NCBI GenBank assembly: GCA_016937695.1
Contig: JAFGWC010000008.1
Coordinates: 1 to 64,000 of the forward strand
From: Bacteroidales bacterium
Lineage (GTDB): Bacteria; Bacteroidota; Bacteroidia; Bacteroidales; NBLH01
Length of the DNA stretch: 64,000 bases
Direction of reading: 5' to 3'
In this document: positions 45,623-54,353 of the stretch, piece by piece
Numbering within the stretch: the stretch's first letter is position 1
How the letters are laid out: each line of letters starts with the position of its first letter
Position numbers and translations under genes: made by a program
The notes under the pieces: model-generated
Told to the model about the DNA's origin: nothing
Databases searched by the model: none
The model's input: only the letters and a program-made list of their open reading frames with translations

Positions 45623-46741
45623 TTAAACAGGAATTTCAACTGTGAATTTTGAGCCAATGTCAACTTTGCTTTCAATTTTTACATTTCCTTTGTTTAGGTC
45701 AATAATTTTTTTCATAATTGATAAACCTAATCCGCTGCCGGAAATGTTTTTGGTTTTTTCGTTTTTAATTCGTTTAAAATCTTCAAATAAACTTGATTTT
45801 TCTTCTTCAGTCATTCCAATTCCGCTGTCTTCAATAATAAATATTACTTTTTCATTTTCGTTTTTCAGATAGAATTTTATTTGTCCGTCTTTTTTATTGT
45901 ATTTTACAGCATTTGAAAGCAAATTATTAAAAATTATTTCAATTTCGCCCGAATCGGCATTAATTTTTAGTTTTTTCGGAAATTCTTTAATTATTTTCAG
46001 ATTTTTTTGAATAGCCATTGGTTCAATTGAATCTAAACACATGTTTGCAATTTCAACAATATCAATGTTTTTAAGCTCTCGATTTTTTTTACCCGATTCA
46101 ATTTTTGTTAAATCAAGCATATCCATAATCAGATTTCTCATTCCTTTTAATCTGTCGATTGAGCGTTCAATCATATTTTCGTAAGCCGAAATGTCTGTTC
46201 CTGCTTGTTTATCTTGCATAATTCGCAGATATCCTTCAACAGCATTTATTGGCGATTTTAATTCGTGCGATAAAACCGATAAAAATTTAAACCGAATGTT
46301 TTTGGCTTCGAGTTTCATTTTTTGTGTCATTCGTTTTAAAAATAAATGCTTTGTAATGCTTTCTATTGCTGATTTTAAATCTTGCTGCGAGAAAGGTTTC
46401 GGGATAAAATTAAAAGCGCCGTTATTTGTAGCTTTTATGGCCAAATCCATTGATGCATAAGAAGTTATCATCATTACAGCACAATCAGTAAGTTTGTTGT
46501 TAATATATTCTAAAACTTCAATTCCTTCAATTCCTGGAAGTTTATTGTCAAGCAGAATTATGTCAATATTTTGATTATCAATAATTTGAATTGCTTGTTC
46601 TCCGGTTTCGGCATCAATTAAATCATATTCGAAATCGTGCTCGTAAAAAGGAAAACTTACAGTAAAATTTCGCAGCACTCGCCTGATTCCGGTTCTTATG
46701 CCTTCTTCGTCATCAACTATTAGTATTGTTAATTTTTCCAT
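45623..46741 (-). CDS. Receiver-histidine kinase fusion (REC-HisKA-HATPase)
   Basis: Soluble signalling protein of 372 residues. N-terminal receiver with phospho-acceptor Asp65 (IILLDNKLPG) and Lys in FIPKPFS; then HisKA with His159 (VLSHELKSPINA), and HATPase (NNLLSNAVKYN, DSGIGM, GSGLGLSIMK). No membrane segment, so input comes by phosphotransfer to the receiver. Its position downstream of the hydrogenase-kinase and a response regulator suggests it is a later step in the same relay. The insert SFPFYEHDFEYDLIDAE in the receiver is longer than usual. Confidence 0.88.
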   Translation of the reverse strand: MEKLTILIVDDEEGIRTGIRRVLRNFTVSFPFYEHDFEYDLIDAETGEQAIQIIDNQNIDIILLDNKLPGIEGIEVLEYINNKLTDCAVMMITSYASMDLAIKATNNGAFNFIPKPFSQQDLKSAIESITKHLFLKRMTQKMKLEAKNIRFKFLSVLSHELKSPINAVEGYLRIMQDKQAGTDISAYENMIERSIDRLKGMRNLIMDMLDLTKIESGKKNRELKNIDIVEIANMCLDSIEPMAIQKNLKIIKEFPKKLKINADSGEIEIIFNNLLSNAVKYNKKDGQIKFYLKNENEKVIFIIEDSGIGMTEEEKSSLFEDFKRIKNEKTKNISGSGLGLSIMKKIIDLNKGNVKIESKVDIGSKFTVEIPV

Positions 46742-46777
46742 AATTTACATGATTTTAAAGATTAGAATAAATATTCT

Positions 46778-46870
46778 TTAGTTTAGATTTTCTTTCATTT
46801 TTAAAATATCTGTATTACTAATTTTTGCAAGTGATTAGTATATTGGTAATTAGTATATTAGTACTTCTTT
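46778..46870 (+). repeat. Dispersed intergenic repeat, copy C
   Basis: TTTAGTTTAGATTTT, then AAAATATCTGTATTAC (46803-46818), then GATTAGTATATTGGTAATTAG. Same block order as copies A and B. It lies in the gap upstream of the REC-kinase gene. Confidence 0.55.
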
Positions 46871-46920
46871 TTTAATTATTTTACCTGCAAACTGTAACTT
46901 TAAAAATGGCTGAAATATAT

Positions 46921-47313
46921 TTACAGCTTCAGTAATTTACTGATTTCTCTTTGTAATTGATCTGGTCTAATTCCTTTTTCAAGATATTTATCAGCTTTAA
47001 TCCAGCTTTTTTCTGTCTCGTTTTCTGGTTCAAAAACAAATCTTGTTGCCGAAGAAACTGATGTTGCTAAAATTACCGGCAAATCAGGATTTTTCTTTTT
47101 AATTTTATATGAAAGAATAAAACCACTGTCGTCATTTTCCATCATTAAATCTAAAATAGCTAAGTCAAAGTGCTCATTTTCAATTATTTGCTCGCATTCT
47201 TTTTGGCTGTTTGCTGTTAAAGTTTTATATCCGAAATTTTCAACATGAAATTTCATTTGTTCAAGATAATCAATATCATCATCAGTAATTAATATAGTTT
47301 TTTCGTTTTTCAT
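46921..47313 (-). CDS. Single-domain response regulator with insert
   Basis: 130 residues, receiver only. Acidic pocket DDD at 11-13 (ITDDDIDYLEQM), phospho-acceptor Asp55 (LAILDLMM), and a YLEK segment near the C-terminus in place of the usual KP motif. A Glu/Asp-rich insert (FEPENETEKSW) precedes the last strand, as in the other stand-alone regulator at 53806. Lies 41 bases after the hydrogenase-kinase, its most likely phosphodonor. No output domain, so it probably feeds another protein. Confidence 0.85.
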   Translation of the reverse strand: MKNEKTILITDDDIDYLEQMKFHVENFGYKTLTANSQKECEQIIENEHFDLAILDLMMENDDSGFILSYKIKKKNPDLPVILATSVSSATRFVFEPENETEKSWIKADKYLEKGIRPDQLQREISKLLKL

Positions 47314-47354
47314 TTTATTTATTATTTATTTTTCACTTTTATTTTTTCACTTTT

Positions 47355-49340
47355 CTATTCTGTTTTAGGCAATTTTATTATAAAAGTAGTTCCGGTTTGT
47401 CCTTTTGTATTATCGATATTAGATTTTACATTTATTTTTCCTTTGTGCATTTTTACAATTCCGTAAACAAGAGGTAAGCCTAGTCCTGTGCCTTTTCCGG
47501 CTGATTTTGTTGTAAAAAAAGGAGTAAATATTTTTTCGATATTTTCTTCACAAATTCCGGTTCCTGTATCAGAAATAATAATTTCAATTTCATTTTCCGA
47601 CTCGTTTAATTCAAGTTTTAAAATTCCGCCATCAGGCATTGCTTCAATTGCATTTTTTTCAATATTTGTTAAAACCTGCATCATTTGAGTAGAATCTATT
47701 GCAATAATTGGTTTTGTTATATTGTTAATTAATTGAATATCAATATTATCGGGCTTAATTATCGAATTAAAACTACTTTCGGCAAATTCAACAATATTGC
47801 ATTTTGAAAGTTGGAGCTTATTTTTTCTGGCAAAATTTAGTAATCCGCCAACAATATTTTTACACCTTTCTGCTTGTTCGTTTATAATTTTTATGTCGTG
47901 ATAAATTTCATCTTTTTTATCAATTTCATCTTTTAAAATGCTGCTATACAGAGTTATAATTCCTAAAGGATTATTTAATTCGTGAGCAATTCCTGCCGAA
48001 ACTTGTCCCATGCTTGCAAGTTTTTCCGATTGTTTAAGAGCTTTTCTTGCATTTTCGAGTTTATGATTCGATAAATTAATTTCTTCAATTGAGTTATGCA
48101 ATTTTTCAATAGTAAAAGGCAAACACATTTCCGATTCAGCTAAACCTTCGGCCACAGCCACAGCGTGTTCAAAGCATGTTTCGTAACCACAAGCTCCGCA
48201 ATTAAGCATATCTTTTTGTTCATATTTGCCCATTGATTTTAAAATATCATCAATTTCTTGTTTTTCAGGTTCCGGAATTCTTCTGTCAATAGCTGTAAAA
48301 TTTCTCGAAAAATCCAATTTTGAAAATTCATTGAAATATTTATTAAATAGTTCAATATCAATATTTTGCAATTTTATTTCAGCATATTCGCTAACTTTCA
48401 TTCTTTTCGAAAAAAGCTTTCCTTTTTCTGTCATTCCTGCACCTAAAATACAACCGTCGCAACATAAAAGTTCAATGTGCTGATTACTTATTTGGCCTTT
48501 CTCAAATTCGTTTATAGCTTCTTTAAATTTAGTTTTTCCTTCGGCCGAAACTACTTTTCCTTTTCCCAAACCTTCTTTTCTATCAATACTTTGTAACAAT
48601 CCGTGATTAATAGGAAAAATTGCACCTTTTGCAGAAACAGGTTCGTCAAAATCTATAGGTTTAACAGAATTTGCATTGATGTTTTTCTTTTTAAATATTG
48701 TTCTTAATTCCGAAAAAGTTAAAACTTCTTCAAAACTGTCTGATTCTGATTTTTTAGCAACACAAGGTCCAATAAAAACAAGTTTTGAGTTTTCGCCGTA
48801 TTTCTTTTTAACAACTTTCGCCATTGCCATTGCAGGCGAATCAATTTTTGCAAAAGAATCGATTAAATCAGGATGATAATGAGAAATATAATGAACAATT
48901 GCCGGACAATCTGAAGTAATTGTTGGTTTTGACTCAATATTATCAAATATTTTTTTGTATTCATTTGCAACTAAATCAGCACCAAATGCAACTTCTGTAA
49001 CATAATCAAAGCCAAGTTTTTTTATCATTCCAACAAGAAATCTATAATCTTCAATTTCTATAAACTCAGCCGGAAAACTTGGCGCAATACATGCAATAGT
49101 TTGATAATCAGAGCTTAATAATTCTTCAACTAGTTCTGTTGATTGAAAAAATACTTTTGCGCCCTGACTGCATACTTTAACACAATTTCCGCAAGCAATA
49201 CACCTTTCCTGAATTACTTCTGCTTGTCCGTTTATTATTTTTATTGCTTTTACCGGACATTCTCTCACGCAAGTAAAACAAACTCTGCATTTGTTTATTA
49301 ATGTGTAAACCAATGGATTATGTTTTGAAAAACGAGACAT
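47355..49340 (-). CDS. Sensory [FeFe]-hydrogenase fused to a histidine kinase
   Basis: 661 residues, soluble. Two [4Fe-4S] motifs (Cys18/21/24/28 and Cys47/50/53/57) lead into an [FeFe]-hydrogenase-like domain with TSDCP (Cys145), GPCVAKKSE (Cys193) and Cys293/Cys297 in LLCCDGCILGAG. Catalytic enzymes have TSCCP; here the proton-relay Cys is Asp144. A further Fe-S domain follows (Cys381/384/389/406), then HisKA with His453 (GIAHELNNPLG) and HATPase (IEKNAIEAMPDGG, GTGLGLPLVYG). This fits group C, histidine-kinase-linked sensory hydrogenases. It lies just downstream of hydA and probably reports H2 or redox state to the adjacent regulators. Confidence 0.9.
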   Translation of the reverse strand: MSRFSKHNPLVYTLINKCRVCFTCVRECPVKAIKIINGQAEVIQERCIACGNCVKVCSQGAKVFFQSTELVEELLSSDYQTIACIAPSFPAEFIEIEDYRFLVGMIKKLGFDYVTEVAFGADLVANEYKKIFDNIESKPTITSDCPAIVHYISHYHPDLIDSFAKIDSPAMAMAKVVKKKYGENSKLVFIGPCVAKKSESDSFEEVLTFSELRTIFKKKNINANSVKPIDFDEPVSAKGAIFPINHGLLQSIDRKEGLGKGKVVSAEGKTKFKEAINEFEKGQISNQHIELLCCDGCILGAGMTEKGKLFSKRMKVSEYAEIKLQNIDIELFNKYFNEFSKLDFSRNFTAIDRRIPEPEKQEIDDILKSMGKYEQKDMLNCGACGYETCFEHAVAVAEGLAESEMCLPFTIEKLHNSIEEINLSNHKLENARKALKQSEKLASMGQVSAGIAHELNNPLGIITLYSSILKDEIDKKDEIYHDIKIINEQAERCKNIVGGLLNFARKNKLQLSKCNIVEFAESSFNSIIKPDNIDIQLINNITKPIIAIDSTQMMQVLTNIEKNAIEAMPDGGILKLELNESENEIEIIISDTGTGICEENIEKIFTPFFTTKSAGKGTGLGLPLVYGIVKMHKGKINVKSNIDNTKGQTGTTFIIKLPKTE

Positions 49341-49392
49341 GTTTTAAAGAATGAATTATGAAATATGAATTATTTTATTTGGTTTTTTTTGT

Positions 49393-49400
49393 CAAAATTA
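49393..49400 (-). promoter_or_regulatory. Putative -7 element (TAATTTTG) before the sensory hydrogenase
   Basis: Exact TAnnTTTG match on the minus strand, 52 bases before the start at 49340, in the 143-base gap after hydA. It could give the sensor its own transcript. Confidence 0.4.
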
Positions 49401-49483
49401 GCATCAAAATATTTGTGAATTTAGTATTATTAAATGTTATAAAATATGTTTTATTTCATATTACATACTTCATATTTCACACT

Positions 49484-51202
49484 TCACAAAACTACTTTCC
49501 TAGCCTGATAATGTGTATGTAATAGTTCATGCGATTTTTCGCTTAAAGGCTCTTTTAAAAATTTATCGTAAATTGTTATTACGTCAGGATTTTTATGCGA
49601 AACCTTAATATTCTCATTATCATCTATTTGGTATAAAGATTTCATTCTTGTTATAATCGCATTTTCATCCATATTTATCGGTTGACCGCCACCACCAACA
49701 CAACCGCCCGGGCACGCCATTATTTCAATAAAATGAATATCTTTTCTTCCTGCACTAATTTCATCGAGCAAGAGTTTAGCATTTGCCAATCCGTTTACTA
49801 CTGCAACACCAATATTTAAATCACCAATTTTAATTTGAGTTTCTTTTCGGCCTTCTAAACCTCTTACAGCATCAATTTGAAATTCGACTAATTCTTTACC
49901 TGTAATTTTAAAATATGCTGTTCGTAAAGCAGCTTCGGCAACTCCACCGCTTGCGCCGAATATTTTACCTGCTGATGTTCTTGAACCAAGAGGCGAATCT
50001 GCAATTTCAGATTTTAAAGTATGCATGTTTATTCCGAATAGTTTTATAAACTTTACAAATTCGCGAGTAGTTAAAACAGCGTCAACATCAGAATTGCCTT
50101 TGTTTGTCATTTCTTTTCTTTGACCTTCAAACTTTTTAGCAGTACAAGGCATAATTGAAACAGAATAAATATCATCAGGATTAATATTTTCTTTTTCGGC
50201 AAAATAGCTTTTTACAACAGCTCCCATCATTTGCTGTGGCGATTTGCATGTAGAAATATTAGGCAAAAAATCAGTAGCAAATTCTTCTGCGTATTTAATC
50301 CATGCAGGACAACAACTTGTAATAAAAGGTAATGCCTTATTTGTTGATATTCTGTCAATTAGCTCAGCAGATTCTTCCATAATAGTTAAATCGGCGGCAA
50401 AAGTAGTATCAAAAACAAAATCAAAACCTATTTTTCGTAAAGCAGCGTTCATAATTCCATTAATATCTTTTCCGGCTTCCATTCCCAGCTCTTCAGCAAT
50501 TGAAACAGAAATTGCAGGTGCATATTGAACAACAACTTTTTTATTAGGATTTTTTAAAGCCTCTTCTATTTCAGAAAAATGATTTTTTTCGGTTAAAGCA
50601 CCTGTAGGACAGACCATTATACATTGTCCGCAATTAACACAGCTTGAAACGTTTAAGCCTTTATCAAAAACAGTACTGACAGTTGAATTGCTGCCTCTTT
50701 TTGTAAAATCGATACATGCAACGCCCATAACTTCTTCACAAACTCTAACGCATCTTCCGCAAAGAATACATTTTTCAGGATCTCGCATAATGCTTGAACT
50801 AGAACGATCAATTGGTAATTTGTTCTTTTTACCGTTAATTCTTCTTTCATGAACGCAAAGCTCTTCAGATAAGTTCTGTAACTCGCAATTACCATTTCTT
50901 ACGCAGTACAAACAGTCATCTGGATGATTTGAAAGTAATAATTCAACAATTGTTTTTCTGGCTTCGGTAACTCTTGGCGAATGTGTCAAAATGTCCATGC
51001 CTTCTTCAACAGGAGATGAACAAGAAGTAATTAGCTTATTGGTTTTTGTATTTTCAACAAGGCACATTCTGCAAGCTCCGGTTGGAAACATATTTTTTAT
51101 ATGACAAAGAGTTGGCACTTTGATTCCATTTCTGTTAAGAACTTCAAGAACTGTTTCTCCTTTATTAGCCTCAACTTTTTTATTATTTATATCGATAATC
51201 AT
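49484..51202 (-). CDS. hydA: [FeFe]-hydrogenase catalytic subunit HydA
   Basis: H2-forming/oxidising subunit, 572 residues. Domains: [2Fe-2S] (Cys33/44/47/61), His-ligated [4Fe-4S] (His93, Cys97/100/106), two [4Fe-4S] (Cys145/148/151/155 and Cys188/191/194/198), and the H-cluster domain with TSCCPAWIK (Cys297/298), MPCTAKKFE (Cys353) and EIMACPGGCVGGGGQP (Cys497/501). Every ligand is present. With HydB and HydC upstream this is the trimeric NAD-dependent, probably electron-bifurcating type (HndD/TmHydA-like). Maturation needs HydE, HydF and HydG; only hydF is in the window. Confidence 0.95.
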   Translation of the reverse strand: MIIDINNKKVEANKGETVLEVLNRNGIKVPTLCHIKNMFPTGACRMCLVENTKTNKLITSCSSPVEEGMDILTHSPRVTEARKTIVELLLSNHPDDCLYCVRNGNCELQNLSEELCVHERRINGKKNKLPIDRSSSSIMRDPEKCILCGRCVRVCEEVMGVACIDFTKRGSNSTVSTVFDKGLNVSSCVNCGQCIMVCPTGALTEKNHFSEIEEALKNPNKKVVVQYAPAISVSIAEELGMEAGKDINGIMNAALRKIGFDFVFDTTFAADLTIMEESAELIDRISTNKALPFITSCCPAWIKYAEEFATDFLPNISTCKSPQQMMGAVVKSYFAEKENINPDDIYSVSIMPCTAKKFEGQRKEMTNKGNSDVDAVLTTREFVKFIKLFGINMHTLKSEIADSPLGSRTSAGKIFGASGGVAEAALRTAYFKITGKELVEFQIDAVRGLEGRKETQIKIGDLNIGVAVVNGLANAKLLLDEISAGRKDIHFIEIMACPGGCVGGGGQPINMDENAIITRMKSLYQIDDNENIKVSHKNPDVITIYDKFLKEPLSEKSHELLHTHYQARKVVL

Positions 51203-51239
51203 GAATCTTAATTTTAAAAATGATTTAATATCCTGATAT

Positions 51240-53183
51240 TTAGCTTATTACAATTGCATCGAATTTACAAACTTCTTCACAAGTTCCACACGAAATGCAT
51301 TTATCTTCAACAATAAAATGAGGTGATTTTTTTGTGCCGATAATTGCGTTTGTAGGACATTTTTTAGCACAAACAGTACATCCTGTACATTTATCAACAT
51401 CTATTGAAAAAGTTCTTAATTCTGTGCAAACACCGGCAGAACAAGTGCGTTCGTATATGTGCTCTTCGTATTCATTTCGGAACCATTTAAGAGTGCTTAA
51501 AACAGGATTTGGCGCAGTTTGTCCTAATCCGCAAAGCGATGTTTCTTTAATAACTCTGGCAAGCTTTTCGAGCTGAGTAACTCCTTTAAATCTTCTAAGA
51601 GCTTCGTGCGAATTTCCGTTTACAGGTTTATGTGTAATATCTTCCAGAATTTCCAGCATTCTTCTCGTTCCTTCTCTGCAAGGAATGCATTTTCCACAAC
51701 TTTCGCGTTGAATAAAATCCATGAAGAATTTTGCAACATCAACCATACAGGTATCTTCATCCATAACAACCAGACCGCCTGAACCCATCATTGCGCCAAC
51801 TTTAATTAAGGAATCATAATCTACCTTAATATCAAGGTTTTGCTCTGTTATACAACCGCCGGAAGGTCCACCAATTTGAACCGATTTGAACTTTTTATTG
51901 TTTGGGATACCACCTGCAATATCAAAAATAATTTGGCGAACAGTAGTTCCCATTGGAATTTCAACAAGTCCTGTAAGTTTTACCTTTCCAGAAAGGGCAA
52001 AAACTTTAGTTCCTTTGCTATTTTCAGTTCCTATAGATTTGTACCAATCAGAACCTTTTTCAATAATAGTTGGAACATTTGCCAAAGTTTCTACATTGTT
52101 TATGATTGTTGGTTTTCCAAATAAACCGCTTAGAGCAGGAAATGGCGGACGTGGTCGCGGCATTCCTCTTTCTCCTTCAATGCTGTGTATTAGTGCTGTT
52201 TCTTCACCACAAACAAAAGCACCTGCGCCCATTTTTACTTTTATTTCAAAATCGACACTGGAATCAAATATGTTTTTTCCTATAAGTCCGTAATTTTCAG
52301 CTTGTTGTATTGCTATTTTTAATCTTTTAATTGCTAAAGGATATTCCGCACGAATATAAACGTATGATTTTGTTGCGCCGATAGAATAGGCCGCAATAGC
52401 CATTCCTTCAATAAGTCTGTGAGGATCGCCTTCAATAACGGCTCTGTCCATAAATGCTCCGGGATCGCCTTCGTCTGCATTGCAAATTAGGTATTTTTGA
52501 CTACATGGAGTATTTAATGCAAATTTCCATTTTTTCCCTGAAAGAAAACCTCCGCCACCTCTTCCTCTTAATCCGCTTTCTTCTATTAAATCGCACATTT
52601 CGGAAGAGCTTTTGCTTTTTATAACTTTTAAATAGCTTTTATATCCGCCTGAAGCGATATATTCTTCTATACTTGTTGGATTTACAATACCACAATTTTT
52701 AAGAACTATTCTTTTTTGAGCTTTGAAAAATGAATGTTCAAAAATATCAGCAATATTTTCCCAATTTTTATTATTTTTTGACGAAAATTGGCCTAAGATT
52801 TCTGTTTTAGGAATATCTAAGTTGAAAATTTCATTTAAAATAAATTCAACTTTATTTTCTGTTACATTTTCGAAAGATATTCGGTTAAAGCCAGGTATTT
52901 GCACGTCCATTAAAGGTTCTGAAGAACATAAGCCAATACAGCCAGTTTCAATAATATCAGCATCAATATTTTTATTTCTGATATAATTTTTAACAGCTTC
53001 AAGAGTTTTATCGGCGCCGGCACCCAAACCACAAGTGCCTGTGCCGATAAAAATGGATGGTTTTTCAATTTTTTCACGATTTATTTTTGAAACAATGTCG
53101 CTAATATCTTGATTATTAGTATCTAAATCCGAATTTAGTATATTTTTAATCAGAAAATCTTTGTAATTTTTAGTATCAGACAT
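51240..53183 (-). CDS. hydB: NAD-dependent hydrogenase flavoprotein subunit HydB
   Basis: NuoF-like diaphorase subunit, 647 residues. N-terminal thioredoxin-like [2Fe-2S] part with three visible Cys (51, 82, 86); then the FMN/NAD-binding region (SGLRGRGGGGFLSGKKW, CNADEGDPGAFMDRA, GAGAFVCGEETALIHSIEG); the [4Fe-4S] site ESCGKCIPCREGTRRM with a later Cys in TSLCGLGQ; and two C-terminal [4Fe-4S] motifs (CTGCTVCAKKC, CISCGTCEEVC). The flavin in this subunit is where NAD(H) and ferredoxin electrons are thought to bifurcate. Starts 3 bases after hydC; 37 bases before hydA. Confidence 0.95.
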   Translation of the reverse strand: MSDTKNYKDFLIKNILNSDLDTNNQDISDIVSKINREKIEKPSIFIGTGTCGLGAGADKTLEAVKNYIRNKNIDADIIETGCIGLCSSEPLMDVQIPGFNRISFENVTENKVEFILNEIFNLDIPKTEILGQFSSKNNKNWENIADIFEHSFFKAQKRIVLKNCGIVNPTSIEEYIASGGYKSYLKVIKSKSSSEMCDLIEESGLRGRGGGGFLSGKKWKFALNTPCSQKYLICNADEGDPGAFMDRAVIEGDPHRLIEGMAIAAYSIGATKSYVYIRAEYPLAIKRLKIAIQQAENYGLIGKNIFDSSVDFEIKVKMGAGAFVCGEETALIHSIEGERGMPRPRPPFPALSGLFGKPTIINNVETLANVPTIIEKGSDWYKSIGTENSKGTKVFALSGKVKLTGLVEIPMGTTVRQIIFDIAGGIPNNKKFKSVQIGGPSGGCITEQNLDIKVDYDSLIKVGAMMGSGGLVVMDEDTCMVDVAKFFMDFIQRESCGKCIPCREGTRRMLEILEDITHKPVNGNSHEALRRFKGVTQLEKLARVIKETSLCGLGQTAPNPVLSTLKWFRNEYEEHIYERTCSAGVCTELRTFSIDVDKCTGCTVCAKKCPTNAIIGTKKSPHFIVEDKCISCGTCEEVCKFDAIVIS

Positions 53184-53186
53184 AAG

Positions 53187-53648
53187 TTAATTGAGATTTT
53201 GTGTTTTTAAATCTGAGATGATTTTTTTTAGCGAATCAACAGTAACTTTTGCGTGAAACTCACCATTTATGCAAATAACCGGAGCTAAACCGCAAGCGCC
53301 AATGCAGGCAACAACTTCAATGCTAAATAATCCATCTCTGGATGTTTCATCGGCTTTAATTTTAAGGCTTTTTTCAAGTTCTTGAAGCACAGAAGAAGAA
53401 CCAAGAACATGACAAGCAGTGCCTCTGCAAATTTGTATATGGTATTTGCCTTTAGGCTGAAATCTAAACTGATTATAGAAAGTTGCAACACCATAAACTT
53501 TGCCGGCAGGAATATTTAAGCATTTACCAACATCTGAAATGATTTTTTCAGATAACCATCCTTCGTTTTCTTGAATTTCTTGTAATACAGGAATTAAATT
53601 ATCCCTGCCGGTATTTTTGTATTTTGATAATATTTCTTCAGTTTTCAT
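53187..53648 (-). CDS. hydC: NAD-dependent hydrogenase small subunit HydC
   Basis: NuoE-like thioredoxin-fold [2Fe-2S] protein, 153 residues. Ligands Cys74/Cys79 (ICRGTACHVLG) and Cys115/Cys119 (VACIGACGLAPV); AGKVYGVATFYNQFRFQPKG is the family signature. First of the hydCBA genes. The 157-base gap before it carries strong inverted repeats that may regulate the operon. Confidence 0.95.
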   Translation of the reverse strand: MKTEEILSKYKNTGRDNLIPVLQEIQENEGWLSEKIISDVGKCLNIPAGKVYGVATFYNQFRFQPKGKYHIQICRGTACHVLGSSSVLQELEKSLKIKADETSRDGLFSIEVVACIGACGLAPVICINGEFHAKVTVDSLKKIISDLKTQNLN

Positions 53649-53663
53649 TTTGTTGATGATTTT

Positions 53664-53769
53664 AATACCGAACTGTTATCATGTAACAGAGATTAAAATC
53701 TCTTAACATGCTAATCATTCGGCATTATACTAATATTTTTTTGCCAAATTTGATGGCGGTTTAGTATAA
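53664..53769. promoter_or_regulatory. Structured leader/spacer before hydC
   Basis: Nested inverted repeats. The outer stem AATACCGAA/TTCGGCATT (53664-53672, 53718-53726) encloses hairpins CTGTTA/TAACAG and GAGATT/AATCTC, giving a possible three-way junction. Next to it are TTATACTAA/TTAGTATAA (53725-53733, 53761-53769) enclosing GCCA/TGGC. Confidence 0.5.
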
Positions 53770-53805
53770 CTTAGAATTACATAATTTTCAATCGTAAATT
53801 TTTAT

Positions 53806-54303
53806 TTACTGAAGAAATTTCTCGATAGATTCTATTAAAACTTTTGCTTTTACCGGTTTGCGAATAAATCCGTCAACAGGCAACCAAATTGCTATTCCGT
53901 TTTCGTTTCTATAATCAATGCCAGCTTTTCCTGTTTTTTTTTCTTCAATAAGTAAAACATCAAGGTCTTTGTTCTCGGTGTTTGCTCTGTATGATTTTGC
54001 TAAACCAATAACATCAGGGTCGTTTGTTTCTAAAACTTCGATAGAAGTTTGCATTAAAACGGGCATGTTTTTAAATTCTTCGCTTTTTGTTAATTCCTCT
54101 GCCAATTCAAAACCTTCGAAATGTGAAGACATCATAACGTCAAGAATTGCTAAATCAGGTTTTTCTTCTTTTGCTTTTTTTAGTCCTTCAGTTTTATTAT
54201 TGGCTGTTAAAACGGTATAACCTTGATTGTCTAAAATTGTTTTCACGATGTTTATTACATCAATATCGTCGTCAACGATTAAAATTTTTTTTGAAGTTTT
54301 CAT
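53806..54303 (-). CDS. Single-domain response regulator with long insert, first gene of the hyd cluster
   Basis: 165 residues. Receiver with acidic residues DDD (11-13), phospho-acceptor Asp55 (LAILDVMM) and the FIRKPV Lys motif near the end. Between strand 4 and the KP motif is an extra stretch of about 35 residues (SYRANTENKDLDVLLIEEKK and IAIWLPVDG) not found in plain receivers. No DNA-binding domain. It heads the minus-strand hydrogenase cluster, with a TATATTTG promoter match upstream, and is a candidate partner of the hydrogenase-kinase. Confidence 0.87.
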   Translation of the reverse strand: MKTSKKILIVDDDIDVINIVKTILDNQGYTVLTANNKTEGLKKAKEEKPDLAILDVMMSSHFEGFELAEELTKSEEFKNMPVLMQTSIEVLETNDPDVIGLAKSYRANTENKDLDVLLIEEKKTGKAGIDYRNENGIAIWLPVDGFIRKPVKAKVLIESIEKFLQ

Positions 54304-54353
54304 AGCTTTTGTATTTTTATGTTATAAATAATTTTGATTTTTTAATTATGATA

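Noticed and set aside
47355-49340. Second catalytic [FeFe]-hydrogenase
   Set aside because: TSDCP instead of TSCCP and the C-terminal histidine kinase argue for a sensor rather than a main catalytic enzyme.
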